From JAEUOS01 sp965279115 (GTDB taxonomy: Bacteria; Pseudomonadota; Gammaproteobacteria; Burkholderiales; JAEUOS01): a DNA stretch of 64,000 nt. Position 1 is the first letter of the stretch. Each line of letters opens with the position of its first letter. Below are positions 51,764 through 62,441 of this stretch, piece after piece. The notes beneath the pieces were generated by a model. It did not search any database. It was not told where the DNA came from and worked only from the letters and a program-made list of their open reading frames with translations. Made by a program: the position numbers and the translations under genes. The stretch lies in contig OZ257137.1 of NCBI GenBank assembly GCA_965279115.1, positions 5,456,001 through 5,520,000 of the forward strand. Direction: 5' to 3'.

Positions 51764-52274
51764 GTTTTTCGGATAGTTCGGGCGTCAGGCGGCTCGAGAA
51801 TTTTTCATGCGGGGGAGGAATGTTAACTATTGTTGCGCTACAACGCCATGACCGGATGCACAAACGAACGGGCTCTTTCGGGCTATACGGTGGCCGGTTT
51901 ATGAGGGGCAAGCTATGTGCCAGCGGGGGTTTTGGTGGCAAATTGAAGGCCGGCGCGGTGGAAGACGGATGGAATGGACGGACAGAAGATTCATAAAGAC
52001 AAATAAATACGGTGGTTATTTAATGTAAAAAATTAATAGCTATGCCCGCCGATTGAGCGGGATCGAATGCCAATGTCGTATGACGTTGGAATTTTTATTT
52101 TATAAAAAACAATTAGATAAAGTGTTTCTTTAATGCAAATTCTTGGGTGCTGAATGAGGGGTTTTTGAAGGTTGTACTGATCGATAGGCTTTCATCTAGC
52201 CTTCTATTGAATTTCGCTAGCCATCCGGGTAGGTTGCGGATATCCATCGTCTTGCGCATGGCAACTGGAGGCAT
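51764..52274. other. 511-base AT-rich gap before the RTX locus
   Basis: No gene is supported. Bases 52000-52200 are strongly AT-rich compared with the window and contain runs such as ATTTTTATTTTATAAAA. A possible promoter TTGAAT (52207-52212), 17 bases, TAGGTT (52230-52235) precedes the gene at 52275, and GGAG (52267-52270) is its ribosome site. The composition suggests a horizontally acquired boundary or a region bound by H-NS-like proteins. Confidence 0.5.
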
Positions 52275-53315
52275 GTGTTGAGCAGAAGGGCCGTCACGCT
52301 TTGGCTGGCATTGGCAATCGCCGCGGGCGCCGCCTTGGTTTGGCGCGACGTTCTATGGGATTGGAAGCGTCAATGGGACGCATCGCGCGAATTTGCCGCG
52401 CTGGTCGGGGACCCCAGCCAATACGAGGCATGCTTCGCAAAGGACTTCAAAGGCGCCGGTTGCGAGCGGTGGCAGATCAAGGCCCAGCCGAACCCCGAAT
52501 ATTGGCCCTACCCGGACAAGCCGCCGTTTGTGTGGCCGGAAGCTCCGAAGCAGCAGGTCTACAAGCCGGGCATGTCCCGAGTCGAGTATTTCGAGGCCCT
52601 TTGCAAGGCCGAAGCCGGGGAATTCATCTACAAGTCGGTGAAGGCTGAAGGCATCTACATGATCCGGCCGCGGATGGAGGAGACCGAGGAACGGATGCGG
52701 GACCGGTACGGGATGGAGGATCCGTATGGGTATGGGCAGGGGGATACGTGGGATGCATTTCTTATGGCCGCCTTGAGCTTGGTTAGCCATCCTAAAGCCC
52801 TTTTAGGCGCTCGAGACAGTCCAGGTCCGCGATATTCCTTCCTAGAAATGCCCTACTTGGCGGCCCCAATAGCAAGCGTCAATCGTCCGGCTTGGGACGA
52901 CTCATTGTTCCGAGAGCAGGTAGCTGGATCAATTCGACGATTGACCAAATCAAGCGATACGTCCTTCAAGCAAGTTCTGTCTGAAGAGCGCGTACGAGTC
53001 AGTGCCGAAGTTGGGTTTACGTGGCGCGGTATACGTCGCCCCTTTGATCGTGAACTGGGAATTTCTGGCGGGGAGGTGGTCGTTGTCGATCTCCGAAGGA
53101 ACGAAATTCTTGGTAGACGTCGTGGATTTATGCTCAGTAGCAAGACGAAGGATGGTCGAATCTCCTGGCTAGTTGGTAGATCGTGCCCCTTCTATTCCCA
53201 AATTTCCGAATTGGGAAAGGCTCGACAACGGGACAAGGATGGTGACTATCTGGTTGCGTTCCTAAACAAGGTGGCTATCCCGAATTTGACCACTGGGCGA
53301 GGAAGCGGCGGATAG
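52275..53315 (+). CDS. membrane-anchored protein of unknown function, partner of the RTX gene
   Basis: A 346-residue protein starting with GTG at 52275 (GGAG five bases upstream). The N-terminal helix LWLALAIAAGAALVW is an uncleaved anchor, so most of the protein is periplasmic. Residues 30-130 hold two cysteines in the motif YEACFAKDFKGAGCERW and the pattern VYKPGMSRVEYFEALCKAEAG; residues 200-340 have mixed beta strands. The second half has clearly lower GC than the first, as does the start of the next gene. It ends two bases before the RTX gene, so both are one transcription unit. An accessory or protective partner of the RTX enzyme is inferred; the family is not recognised. Confidence 0.7.
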   Translation: MLSRRAVTLWLALAIAAGAALVWRDVLWDWKRQWDASREFAALVGDPSQYEACFAKDFKGAGCERWQIKAQPNPEYWPYPDKPPFVWPEAPKQQVYKPGMSRVEYFEALCKAEAGEFIYKSVKAEGIYMIRPRMEETEERMRDRYGMEDPYGYGQGDTWDAFLMAALSLVSHPKALLGARDSPGPRYSFLEMPYLAAPIASVNRPAWDDSLFREQVAGSIRRLTKSSDTSFKQVLSEERVRVSAEVGFTWRGIRRPFDRELGISGGEVVVVDLRRNEILGRRRGFMLSSKTKDGRISWLVGRSCPFYSQISELGKARQRDKDGDYLVAFLNKVAIPNLTTGRGSGG

Positions 53316-53317
53316 CA

Positions 53318-56300
53318 ATGGCGAGCGACTTCGACAGCGGTGTTTTGTATCGGCAAGCTATCGTGCAGATGGTAGCGGAGAGTTACCTCGACGGCTTCAA
53401 CATCAACGATCCAGCGCAACTCGATTTGCTGGTTACGCGGCTTAAGTTGGGTAACAACGCGAGTCTCTCAAACGGCTTCGGCGAAACTCAACCTGCCGAC
53501 AACAAGGTTTTGCAGGGGGCGACACGTCTAACGACAACTATTTCTAGCAATTTCCTTGCTCGCTACCAAATCGTCGACCACCACGCCAACGACGCTACCG
53601 GCTTCAGCGCAACTTTGATACACGACAAGGCTGCAGGGCCGACAGAAAGCCAATATCTCTTCGCGTTACGCAGCACCGAGTTCGCCGATCCGGCAAAGGG
53701 AGGTGATCGGGCTCGCGATATCGGCGGCGGCGTTTCCAAGCTGTCCCCGCCAGGCGCAGACATTGAATTGTTGTTCGAAGGATTTGCGCTCGGGCAATTG
53801 AGCGCTATGGAGGCGTATTTCGCGCTGCTGAAAAAGAACGGGAAGTTGCCGGAATCTGCGACATATTCTGTCTCCGGCTACAGCTTGGGTGGGCATCTGG
53901 CGACCGTCTTCGCCGAAAACCATGTCGCCGACCCGAAGTTCCTCAAGGCCTACGTCTTCAATGGTGCGGGTCGCGGATCAGTCGTAGGTCCGGTGACGGG
54001 TATTGAAGACCTGCTGCGGCTCTACAAGCTAGTCATGGCATCCCCACAGGCCGGCTACGAGACCGTGATGGCCCTTTTTCCTGCGGCCAACAATCCGGGG
54101 GCTGCGGCATTTCTCGCGAATTTCATAACGCGGAGTAGCCTGCTCAAGAACGCATTGAACGAGCCTGCCAATAACTTCGTCACCGATGGCAGTTTCTCAT
54201 CTGCATCCATCTACGCCAGCGCACGCCACCAGTTGGCGATGAAACTGCTTGACCCGTTCATGGACAGTTCAGCCTGGGTCAGTATCTTTGGAGGCAACCC
54301 CATCGCGCCGGCTGCAGCCGCGAAGATCGAGTATCTGTTTGGCATCGGGACTCATGATGACAATACGCTGACCTCCAACTCCGGAATAACGGTCCCCTCC
54401 GACCAGCGGCAGTGGCTGTTCGTTGAAGACCAGCCGGACTTCTATGGCGACGGCGGGATTCTGGGACTGGATGGCGGAAGGCTCGGCATGTTTGCCGGCG
54501 ATTTTCTGCGTACTCACAGCATTACGCTGCTGGCTGATTCGCTTGCGCTGATGAATGTGTATTCGCGCGTGGATGCCAGCCTGACCAAGCTGCAAATCGA
54601 GACCATATTCGCGGCGTCTTCGAATCGTCGCGCGGCGGGTGCTTACGTCGCGGCCGACTCTTCCGGGGAGGGCGATTCGCTCGAAAACGCGCTGTTTTCC
54701 CTTGAAAAGGTGCTTTCGCTATCCCCCGCTACGGTCAAGAAAGTGGAGGTCGACCGCAGCGGCGATGGATTCGGCAACATCACCCTGCGCGAGGACTTTT
54801 ATCAACGGCTTGGGGCGATTGGTAGTCGGCTCAACCTGATGGCGGGCTCGGATACCGGAGTCACCGGTCTTTCGCTTGTCCCAATGGCAGGCATGGCTTG
54901 GGTACCCATCAACAGCACGGTTACGCGTGCGAGCGGCCTGGGAGCCTTGACGGTCACAGGCACGGCACCGAATGCGGCTGAACTGGTCGCCAAGGCCTTG
55001 CGGTCGGGAGAGGAAGGCTTGGCATATCGCTACGCCCTGCGCGAGCTCAATCCGTTCGTTGTCCTGGGGCTTGATTACTCTTCGACCCACAACCGGCGAG
55101 GGGAGCTTGATCTTGCATCCGCGACAGCGGGCACGAACGGACTCACCTCCGAGTACCTTGCCGACCGGGCCGCCATGCTCAGCTGGCGGCTGAAGCAGGG
55201 CATCGAGAACGCCATTGCATCGGTATCCACCGATGCAAGCAAATGGCTGGCCCGCGACACTGCAAGCGGCGTCAACGTGGTCTTGCTGGAAGCTGAAGGC
55301 CAAATCCAGGGTGTCATCAATAGCGCGCCGACGGATTCGATCAAGCGGGAAGCGTTCCTGCTGGGCCTGATTGCGGATGTGCCGGGATGGCAGGCGAGGA
55401 TCGCTGCTTTCGGCTCGGACAGCCCGGATGCAATAGCAGGCGCCACTCTGGACGACCGCTTGTACGCCGGCGCCGGCACCGACTACCTCGAGGGCCGTGC
55501 CGGCAACGACTACCTTGAAGGTGGCTCGGGTCGCGACGTTTACCAGTACAACGCCGGTCGCAACGTGGTCGGCACCGAAAGCGCCGACGGCAACGACACG
55601 ATCCGCGACACCGACGGCTGCGGCGTCATACGCCGCACCTACACGGATGGGCGGTTGGGTGCAACGCTTTTGGGCGATCTGTCCGGTAGCGTGGTGGTCG
55701 GCGGCACTTTTTTCAAGGCAGCCGGGGGCGCCAACGGCTGGACGAGTGTCGACGGGACCATCACGCTGACCCGCATGCCCGGGCAGACCAGCGCCGGGGC
55801 TTCCGACGGTAGCGAGAATCTTCTGCTTACTTTCAAGGCGTCTGACGGGGCGGCGCAACCGGGAAGCATCACCATCAAGGGGTGGCGGCAGGGCGACTTT
55901 GGTATACGCCTGTCCGATGCGGATTTGCCGGCACCGCCTGCCTCGGCGCGCCTGGCATTCGGTGACCGGCGGTTTGAAGATGGCAATCCCGCCACGCCGG
56001 AAATCGATCCGGGGCGCGACGCCCTGGGCAACTGGATACGTTCCAATGTCGTCCAGGCGGGGCAGGACGATGTGATTTTCGGCGGGCGCCCGGCGGATGG
56101 CGCTGTGGAAAATCCGGCTGCGCCTGGCGACCATATCGATGCCGGCAGCGGCAATGACACGATCTACGCGGACCGGCCCGGACCGCAGGGCGCGGCGCTG
56201 CCGGACAACGGGCGCGGTGACGCGGACCGGGTGGAGGCCGGCGAAGGTCGTGACTGGATCGAGGCCGGCGCCGGCAACGACCTGGTTGAAGGCGGCGGGG

Positions 56301-59300
56301 ACGGCATCGCTGCGACGCTGTTCGGTGGCGACGTGGTGTCGGCGGGCACAGGCGACGACGTGGTGTTCGGCGGCGCGCGCGTCGATCTGGCGCAGGCGAT
56401 CATGGATGGGGACCGCCCCATGTTTCCCGACAGTCCGCGTCCCGAGATCAGGGCGACCCGGTCGCAGGGTGATTATCTGGCCGGCGGCGCGGGGAACGAT
56501 ACCCTGGTCGGTGGCGCCGGCGACGATGCGTTTACCACCGGGGCGGGGCAGGACGTCGTGATCGCCGGCGCCGGCGATGACACGGTGGCCAATTCCGACT
56601 TCGTGGCTCTCGGTTTCAACTGGCGGATCAGCGGATTTTTCGGTTCTTTCAACCCGGAAACACAGGACGGCAAGCAACGCCTGGCTCTCGTTCAGACGGG
56701 CCGGCAATTCATAAACACCGAAGGCAACCTGGAACCACAAGCGCAGGCCGATGCGCCAGGCAAGTCGGTGTACGCCGGTGCGGGAAATGACTGGGTAGGG
56801 CTGGGCAATGGCGACGACTACGTCGACGCAGGCAGTGGCGACGACATCGCCGGCGGCGGTAGCGGCGATGACATCCTGCTTGGCCAGGCCGGCCGGGACC
56901 TTCTGTTTGCCAATGCCGGCGACGACGTGCTCGATGGCGGTGCGGGCGACGATTATCTCTTCGGCGATACGGGCGAAGACGTTCTTTTCGGCGGCACCGG
57001 GCGCGACGTGCTTGAGGCCTCCACCGGCAACGATATCCTCATCGGCGGCGCTGGTGACGATATCCTTGCCGGCGGACTCGGCCGCGATACCTACGTCTTC
57101 AATCGCGGCGATGGCGTCGATACGATTGCCGATCCGGACGACATCAAGGCCCTTGGCGGCACGGGTGACGGCGACGCTGCCAACAAGAGCGATCTGGTTC
57201 TCGGGCCGGGCGTATTGCGCACCGACATACGCTTCCGCCGCGGCAGCCTGATGCTTGATCTCGGGCAGGGCGACGCCATCCACCTGGAACTGCCGGAGGG
57301 CGAGGACGATCCTTCCCGGGTACAGAGCTTCGGACGCATCATGTTTGCCGACGGCAGCTTCATGCGCTTCGAGGACGTCCTGGCGCAGGGGTTCGACGTC
57401 GAAGGCACCGAACGCGTGCCAGCCACGCTGGACGCGGATGGCAATTTGTTGCCCGGGCAGTCCGGCGATGACGTGCTGATGGGCACGGCCAATGCGGGCG
57501 ACCGCATCCGCGGGTTTTCCGGCGACGATGTGCTGAGCGGTCTCGGCGGCAACGACGTGCTCGATGGCGGACGTGACAACGACCGCTTGTTCGGTGGTGC
57601 CGGGGATGATGAGTACGTCTTCAATCTCGGGCACGGCAGCGACAGCGTGGATGATGCCGATGGCGTGAACACCTTGTCGTTCGGCGCCGGCATCGGTCCG
57701 GATGACCTCAATGTGCAGGTGCTGCGCTACTTCGACTTCGGGCGCAACCGGTTTGTCAGTTCCTTGCGGCTGGGCACGGTCCCGCTGGTCGGCGAGTCCG
57801 GAACCATTGACATCATTGATGGGGTGACGCAGGGAAGCACACGTTACGTGTTCGCCGACGGCAGTGTCCTCGCGCAGGAGGACATCCTCGCGCGCATTGT
57901 GGTGCCGCTCTCGCTTGGCGGCACTGCGGCGGCGGACCGACTGGCGGGCGGCAGTGGCGGCGATGGCCTGTTTGGCGACGCCGGCGACGACACGCTGATC
58001 GGCGGTGCTGGCAACGACACCCTGAACGGGCAGGATGGCAACGACACCCTGAATGGCGACGCGGGCGCCGACGTGTTGAGCGGAGGTGGCGGTGGGGACG
58101 TGCTGGCCGGTGGCGCCGGGAACGACAGTATCGATGGCGGGGAGGGCGCCGACGACCTGTCCGGCGGCGCCGGCACTGACCTGCTGCGTGGTGGTGCCGG
58201 GGACGACCGCTATCGCTTCGACATCGGTACGGGCATCGACCTGGTCGAAGACCAGGCCGGGGCCAACCTGCTGGAATTCGGTGCGGGGATCAGCAGTGCG
58301 CAGGTGCAGGCGCGCTTGCTCAACGGCTCCGATGGCGTGCTGTATGTGCAATTCGACACGGGCAATGGCGACAGCCTGCTGGTGCGCGGTGACTTTGGGG
58401 CGGTGAGCAGCGATGCGACGCTCGATTTCGCCTTTGCCGACGGGACACGTCTGGACATGCGCTCGCTGTTGGCTGCGGCCCTGGCTGCGCCGCTGGACTA
58501 TGTGGCGGGCTTCGCGCCGATCGATCTGACCGGTGGCCGCCATGCCGACCGCATTGTGGGCAGCCTCGGGGCGGACCGTATCGACGGCGCGGACGGCGAC
58601 GACCGCCTGTATGGCGACGATGGTGATGATCAGCTGCATGGAGGGAATGGTGACGACCTGCTGGTCGGTGGCAGCGGGGACGACCTGCTGGAGGGGGGCG
58701 CGGGATCGGATGCCTACGAGCTGCGGCGGGGCATGGGCCGTGACGTCGTGGTGGAGGATGCGAGCGGCGTCAACTCGCTCCTGCTCGATGCCTCGCTCGA
58801 GCTCGCCGATCTGCGGGTGGCGCGCAGCGGCAACGACCTGCTGCTCACGGTGGGGGGCAACGAAGACAGCCTCACCTTGCGCGACCAGTTTTCCGGCAAC
58901 GTGAACTGGCGTCTGGTCGCCGCCAACGGTGCCGCGGTTTCGCTGCAGGACTTCCTGGCAGCCGCGCCGTCGCAGGCGGGCCCGGCCACGCTGGCGGAGG
59001 CGATGGATGGCTTTGCCCGGCGCCTTGAGGAGTCCTTCGGCACCATGCTGACGCTTGGCGGCTACGTGCGCCAGGCGGACGGTGGCTACATTCGCGACGT
59101 GAGCGACGGCAGCATCTACCAGACCCGTCATGAAGTCGACCGGGTCAGCTTCGCGAGCAACCGGGAGCAGGCCGCGCAAGCGGCATACGCGCAGGCCACC
59201 CCGGTGGTGCAGGTGCTGGCGGCGCAGTCGACGCAGCAGGTGTCGCAGCGGACGGTCACGCTGAGCGACACCTCGGGAGCGGTGTTCGTGGGTTTGTCCG

Positions 59301-62254
59301 GCGGGGGTCATCTGGGCGGCACGCCGGCGCCGACGGGCCAGATCGTGGCCGATTTTCCGTTTTTGTCGCGTACCGGCGGGACCATTTCGTTGTCCAGCGG
59401 TCCGGCCGAGCCTGTATTCGGTCCGGTCGCACAGGCACGTAGCGGGCCGCCAGCGGCGGGGCAGTCGATCGGCGGTGCGCAGCGGCCGATCACCGGTTTC
59501 TTTGTCTACGGCGCCTCGGGCGGGCAGTCGGGCGCGGGTATCGCCACCGGCGCTGGAGGCGGCAGCGTGTTCCAGCCGCGCACGGTGGAGCAGACGGTAC
59601 AGACGGTGCATACCGAAGTGGCCATCGACTACCGGGTCAACGTGATACGCATCGATGGCGGCGCGGGGGACAACGTCATCACCGTTGGCGGCAGCGCGAT
59701 CGTCGAAGGTGGTGACGGCGATGACGTCATCCGCGTGTTGTCGCTCGATGACCTGCCGGCCCATGCAGTGGTGCCCTCCACCGGAAGGGCGGGCGCGTTC
59801 CTCTACGGCGGGGCAGGCGATGACCAGTTGCACGGTGGGCGGGACAACGATGTGCTGGCGGCAGGAACAGGCCGCGACCTGCTGTCCGGCGGCGAGGGAG
59901 ATGATCGCTATCTGGTTGTCGCAGGGGCGGGGCTGGCCACCGTGAACGAGTTGGCTTCCTCCGGGCCTGCGTCCGCCAATCCGGGCGACCTCGCACAGGT
60001 GCTGGCCGGCAGTGTCAGCCATGACGTGGTGGAACTGCCGGCCGGCGTGGGCTACGCTGACCTGCGGCTGGCGTGGAGTGACGAGACCGTGAAGATGTCG
60101 CGCTACAGCAACGCGCGGCACGGCACGGCGTACATGCGCGACCTTCCGCTTGCGGTCATGACAGCTGTGCTGACGATTTCATGGGAGGTATCAGGGGGCG
60201 GCGCCGTACGGATCGTGATGCCGCATTCGGACGATCCTGGCGGCTCCGGCGTGGAATTGCTGCGTCTGGCCGACGGCAGGTTGTTGACGCGCGCCGATTT
60301 GCTGGCGCTGGCGCCCCACGACCTTGATCCCAACCGGGCGGGCACGGTCATCCACGGCAACGACATCGACGCCGAATCCGGGGACGATGTGCTGTCCGGC
60401 GCGGGCATTCTGCGTGGCGGGGAGGGGCGCGACCGCGTCACCGGCGACGAAGGCGACGACGCCATCACCGGCGACGAGGGGGCCGATCTGCTGATCGGTG
60501 GCGGTGGCGACGACCTGATCGGGTTTGGCGTTCGCGAATTCATCGGTGCGGGCAGCGAGATCCGCGGCGGCACTGGCAACGACGTGCTGCTGGGTACGCA
60601 TGCGGCTGATGTGTTCGTTTTCGCGCGCGGCGACGGTGCCGATGTGATCGGCGATTTCTGGCACAACCCGCTGGCCTCCCCGGTCGCCGAGGGGTGGTTG
60701 CCGAATATGGATCCGCAGGCTTTCGGCCCGGGTTTCAGGTGGGATTCGGTTTACTCCGATGCCTATTTCAGCGACTGGTCGCGCATTCCAGACCGTTACG
60801 CGGGCTACGACACCCTGCGCCTGGGAGAGGGAATCAGGTCGGACGAAGTCGGATTCGTGCGCGCGGCCGGCCAGTTTCGTCCTGGCAACCCGCGGGCACC
60901 GGCTGGTCAGGCAGCGTTCGATCCGGCGTTCGTGCATGAGGATGTCAATGGCTCTGACCTGGTGATACGCATCGGGCTTGCTGGCGACAGCCTGCGGATC
61001 CCGGAATTTTTCAGCTACGACAGTGCCTCGTTCAACGGTTACCGCGGTGCGCAGTTCGACCTGAATAGCGAGCGCAACCTGCTCGGCCGCATCGAGTTTG
61101 CCGACGGAACCACCTGGGATCGTGCCGCGCTCGATGCGCGCCTTGATGGCTACGGCAACCGGGCGCCGGCGCTGGTTCTGGCGCCGCCTGTGGCGCGCGC
61201 CACGGTGGGTGCGGCTTTCAGGTTCACCTTGCCGGCGGGAACCATTGTCGATCCCGACTCCGGCGACAGACTCACTTATTCGCTGCATTCCCTGGATGCC
61301 GGCGGGGGTGAGGAAGAGGCGCCTGCATCGCCGGCGCTTCCCGCATGGCTGGGTTTCGACGCCTCGATGGGCGCCTTCCAGGGCACTCCGCAGGCGGGCG
61401 ATATCGGGCAAACCCGTTTGCGGCTTCGAGCGACTGACCCGGGGGGGCTGTTTGCCGAGGCAACATTGGTCTTCGAGGTTGCGAGTGCAGCGTCGTCACC
61501 GTTGCCATCCGGCAACGGCGGAAACGGGGCTGGAACGACTGACGGTGGGGGAAATGCGGGGGCGGGACCGGGCGGCGCAAGTGGCGGCAGTGGCGGAGCA
61601 AACTCTGGCGGCGCGACTGACCCGGACCCGGGTGCCCCGCCCGCGATATCCGCGCCTGGCGGCGAGGCCGCGCGGCTCGCGACCGTGACCGCGGATGCCT
61701 CCGTGAGTCTTTTTCCGCAGGCAACGATGATGCCCAACATGCCGGGCGAAACGGGTGGCGCGGCGGACCTTCCGGCGAATCTCGGTTCAGGCGCAGGCGG
61801 AGCCGGTGCAGGTGTTCTGTCGCCCGGAGGCTTCGGCAGCAGCGGCATTGGGGGCCTCGGCGGAAGCGCGATCCCGCGCGGGACCCGGACCGGCTTGAAC
61901 CCTGACTCGATCGCCGCCGCGATCCAGGCATTCGAGGCGCAAGCTACGGAAAACCCCGCCACGGAGGCACCCGCGGGAAGCGATCCCGCAGATACCGCGC
62001 CTGATCCCGGGGCAACTGGTGGGCCTGAAGCCGCCATCAATCATCGGGCGCTGATTGATGCGCTGGCGCGCTTTCACCTGAGCGCCATGGATGAAGAGGG
62101 CGCAGCGCCAGCGGATGGCGGCCCTGGCGGGTTTGCCGGTCTGGCGGGTGGGGTTGGCAGCGGCCTGATCGCGCCCGACCAAAGGGTGGCAGGTGGTGCA
62201 GGGGGCGTCTTCCCGGTGTTTTCCGGGCTGGCGGAGGGTTTTGCGAAACTGTGA
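53318..62254 (+). CDS. giant RTX protein with N-terminal lipase-like domain
   Basis: A 2978-residue protein. Residues about 100-260 hold an alpha/beta-hydrolase-like part with SGYSLGGHLATVF; Ser189 in GYSLG is the likely nucleophile. Calcium-binding RTX nonapeptide blocks (GGxGxDxLx) lie near residues 710-745, 936-1095, 1148-1270, 1383-1448, 1531-1646, 1738-1815, 2112-2208 and 2347-2448, several followed by the RTX-associated domain (for example FADGSFMRFEDVLAQGF). A cadherin/He_PIG-like domain follows at about 2615-2725, then a Gly/Ser-rich tail ending FSGLAEGFAKL. No signal peptide, so type I secretion is expected, but no ABC exporter lies in the window. Likely a secreted lipase or adhesin. 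Confidence 0.88.
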   Translation: MASDFDSGVLYRQAIVQMVAESYLDGFNINDPAQLDLLVTRLKLGNNASLSNGFGETQPADNKVLQGATRLTTTISSNFLARYQIVDHHANDATGFSATLIHDKAAGPTESQYLFALRSTEFADPAKGGDRARDIGGGVSKLSPPGADIELLFEGFALGQLSAMEAYFALLKKNGKLPESATYSVSGYSLGGHLATVFAENHVADPKFLKAYVFNGAGRGSVVGPVTGIEDLLRLYKLVMASPQAGYETVMALFPAANNPGAAAFLANFITRSSLLKNALNEPANNFVTDGSFSSASIYASARHQLAMKLLDPFMDSSAWVSIFGGNPIAPAAAAKIEYLFGIGTHDDNTLTSNSGITVPSDQRQWLFVEDQPDFYGDGGILGLDGGRLGMFAGDFLRTHSITLLADSLALMNVYSRVDASLTKLQIETIFAASSNRRAAGAYVAADSSGEGDSLENALFSLEKVLSLSPATVKKVEVDRSGDGFGNITLREDFYQRLGAIGSRLNLMAGSDTGVTGLSLVPMAGMAWVPINSTVTRASGLGALTVTGTAPNAAELVAKALRSGEEGLAYRYALRELNPFVVLGLDYSSTHNRRGELDLASATAGTNGLTSEYLADRAAMLSWRLKQGIENAIASVSTDASKWLARDTASGVNVVLLEAEGQIQGVINSAPTDSIKREAFLLGLIADVPGWQARIAAFGSDSPDAIAGATLDDRLYAGAGTDYLEGRAGNDYLEGGSGRDVYQYNAGRNVVGTESADGNDTIRDTDGCGVIRRTYTDGRLGATLLGDLSGSVVVGGTFFKAAGGANGWTSVDGTITLTRMPGQTSAGASDGSENLLLTFKASDGAAQPGSITIKGWRQGDFGIRLSDADLPAPPASARLAFGDRRFEDGNPATPEIDPGRDALGNWIRSNVVQAGQDDVIFGGRPADGAVENPAAPGDHIDAGSGNDTIYADRPGPQGAALPDNGRGDADRVEAGEGRDWIEAGAGNDLVEGGGDGIAATLFGGDVVSAGTGDDVVFGGARVDLAQAIMDGDRPMFPDSPRPEIRATRSQGDYLAGGAGNDTLVGGAGDDAFTTGAGQDVVIAGAGDDTVANSDFVALGFNWRISGFFGSFNPETQDGKQRLALVQTGRQFINTEGNLEPQAQADAPGKSVYAGAGNDWVGLGNGDDYVDAGSGDDIAGGGSGDDILLGQAGRDLLFANAGDDVLDGGAGDDYLFGDTGEDVLFGGTGRDVLEASTGNDILIGGAGDDILAGGLGRDTYVFNRGDGVDTIADPDDIKALGGTGDGDAANKSDLVLGPGVLRTDIRFRRGSLMLDLGQGDAIHLELPEGEDDPSRVQSFGRIMFADGSFMRFEDVLAQGFDVEGTERVPATLDADGNLLPGQSGDDVLMGTANAGDRIRGFSGDDVLSGLGGNDVLDGGRDNDRLFGGAGDDEYVFNLGHGSDSVDDADGVNTLSFGAGIGPDDLNVQVLRYFDFGRNRFVSSLRLGTVPLVGESGTIDIIDGVTQGSTRYVFADGSVLAQEDILARIVVPLSLGGTAAADRLAGGSGGDGLFGDAGDDTLIGGAGNDTLNGQDGNDTLNGDAGADVLSGGGGGDVLAGGAGNDSIDGGEGADDLSGGAGTDLLRGGAGDDRYRFDIGTGIDLVEDQAGANLLEFGAGISSAQVQARLLNGSDGVLYVQFDTGNGDSLLVRGDFGAVSSDATLDFAFADGTRLDMRSLLAAALAAPLDYVAGFAPIDLTGGRHADRIVGSLGADRIDGADGDDRLYGDDGDDQLHGGNGDDLLVGGSGDDLLEGGAGSDAYELRRGMGRDVVVEDASGVNSLLLDASLELADLRVARSGNDLLLTVGGNEDSLTLRDQFSGNVNWRLVAANGAAVSLQDFLAAAPSQAGPATLAEAMDGFARRLEESFGTMLTLGGYVRQADGGYIRDVSDGSIYQTRHEVDRVSFASNREQAAQAAYAQATPVVQVLAAQSTQQVSQRTVTLSDTSGAVFVGLSGGGHLGGTPAPTGQIVADFPFLSRTGGTISLSSGPAEPVFGPVAQARSGPPAAGQSIGGAQRPITGFFVYGASGGQSGAGIATGAGGGSVFQPRTVEQTVQTVHTEVAIDYRVNVIRIDGGAGDNVITVGGSAIVEGGDGDDVIRVLSLDDLPAHAVVPSTGRAGAFLYGGAGDDQLHGGRDNDVLAAGTGRDLLSGGEGDDRYLVVAGAGLATVNELASSGPASANPGDLAQVLAGSVSHDVVELPAGVGYADLRLAWSDETVKMSRYSNARHGTAYMRDLPLAVMTAVLTISWEVSGGGAVRIVMPHSDDPGGSGVELLRLADGRLLTRADLLALAPHDLDPNRAGTVIHGNDIDAESGDDVLSGAGILRGGEGRDRVTGDEGDDAITGDEGADLLIGGGGDDLIGFGVREFIGAGSEIRGGTGNDVLLGTHAADVFVFARGDGADVIGDFWHNPLASPVAEGWLPNMDPQAFGPGFRWDSVYSDAYFSDWSRIPDRYAGYDTLRLGEGIRSDEVGFVRAAGQFRPGNPRAPAGQAAFDPAFVHEDVNGSDLVIRIGLAGDSLRIPEFFSYDSASFNGYRGAQFDLNSERNLLGRIEFADGTTWDRAALDARLDGYGNRAPALVLAPPVARATVGAAFRFTLPAGTIVDPDSGDRLTYSLHSLDAGGGEEEAPASPALPAWLGFDASMGAFQGTPQAGDIGQTRLRLRATDPGGLFAEATLVFEVASAASSPLPSGNGGNGAGTTDGGGNAGAGPGGASGGSGGANSGGATDPDPGAPPAISAPGGEAARLATVTADASVSLFPQATMMPNMPGETGGAADLPANLGSGAGGAGAGVLSPGGFGSSGIGGLGGSAIPRGTRTGLNPDSIAAAIQAFEAQATENPATEAPAGSDPADTAPDPGATGGPEAAINHRALIDALARFHLSAMDEEGAAPADGGPGGFAGLAGGVGSGLIAPDQRVAGGAGGVFPVFSGLAEGFAKL

Positions 62255-62441
62255 ACAGGGTGCGCCGGGGGCTACCATTCCGCAGAACCTCATTTTTTGC
62301 TTCGCATGTGCAAAATTCCTCACGCGTGACTTTATTTGACCTGCTTGCAATATTGCGGAAGCACCCGGCCGCATAGAATCTGGCATTGTGCAGCGCATCG
62401 CGGCCTCGATACGGTTGAATGGCGGTGGAGTGCTGACCAAA

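Noticed and set aside
54719..60121. An 1800-codon open frame on the minus strand opposite the RTX gene
   Set aside because: It lies wholly inside the RTX gene, whose GC-rich repeated codons (GGC, GAC) rarely give stops on the other strand. The predicted protein is His/Arg/Val-rich without motifs or a ribosome site.
55446..60660. Tandem repeats that could suggest a CRISPR or DNA satellite
   Set aside because: The repeats are degenerate codons for RTX nonapeptides (GGxGxDxLx) within one frame, not constant repeats with unique spacers. No CRISPR array or cas gene was seen in the window.
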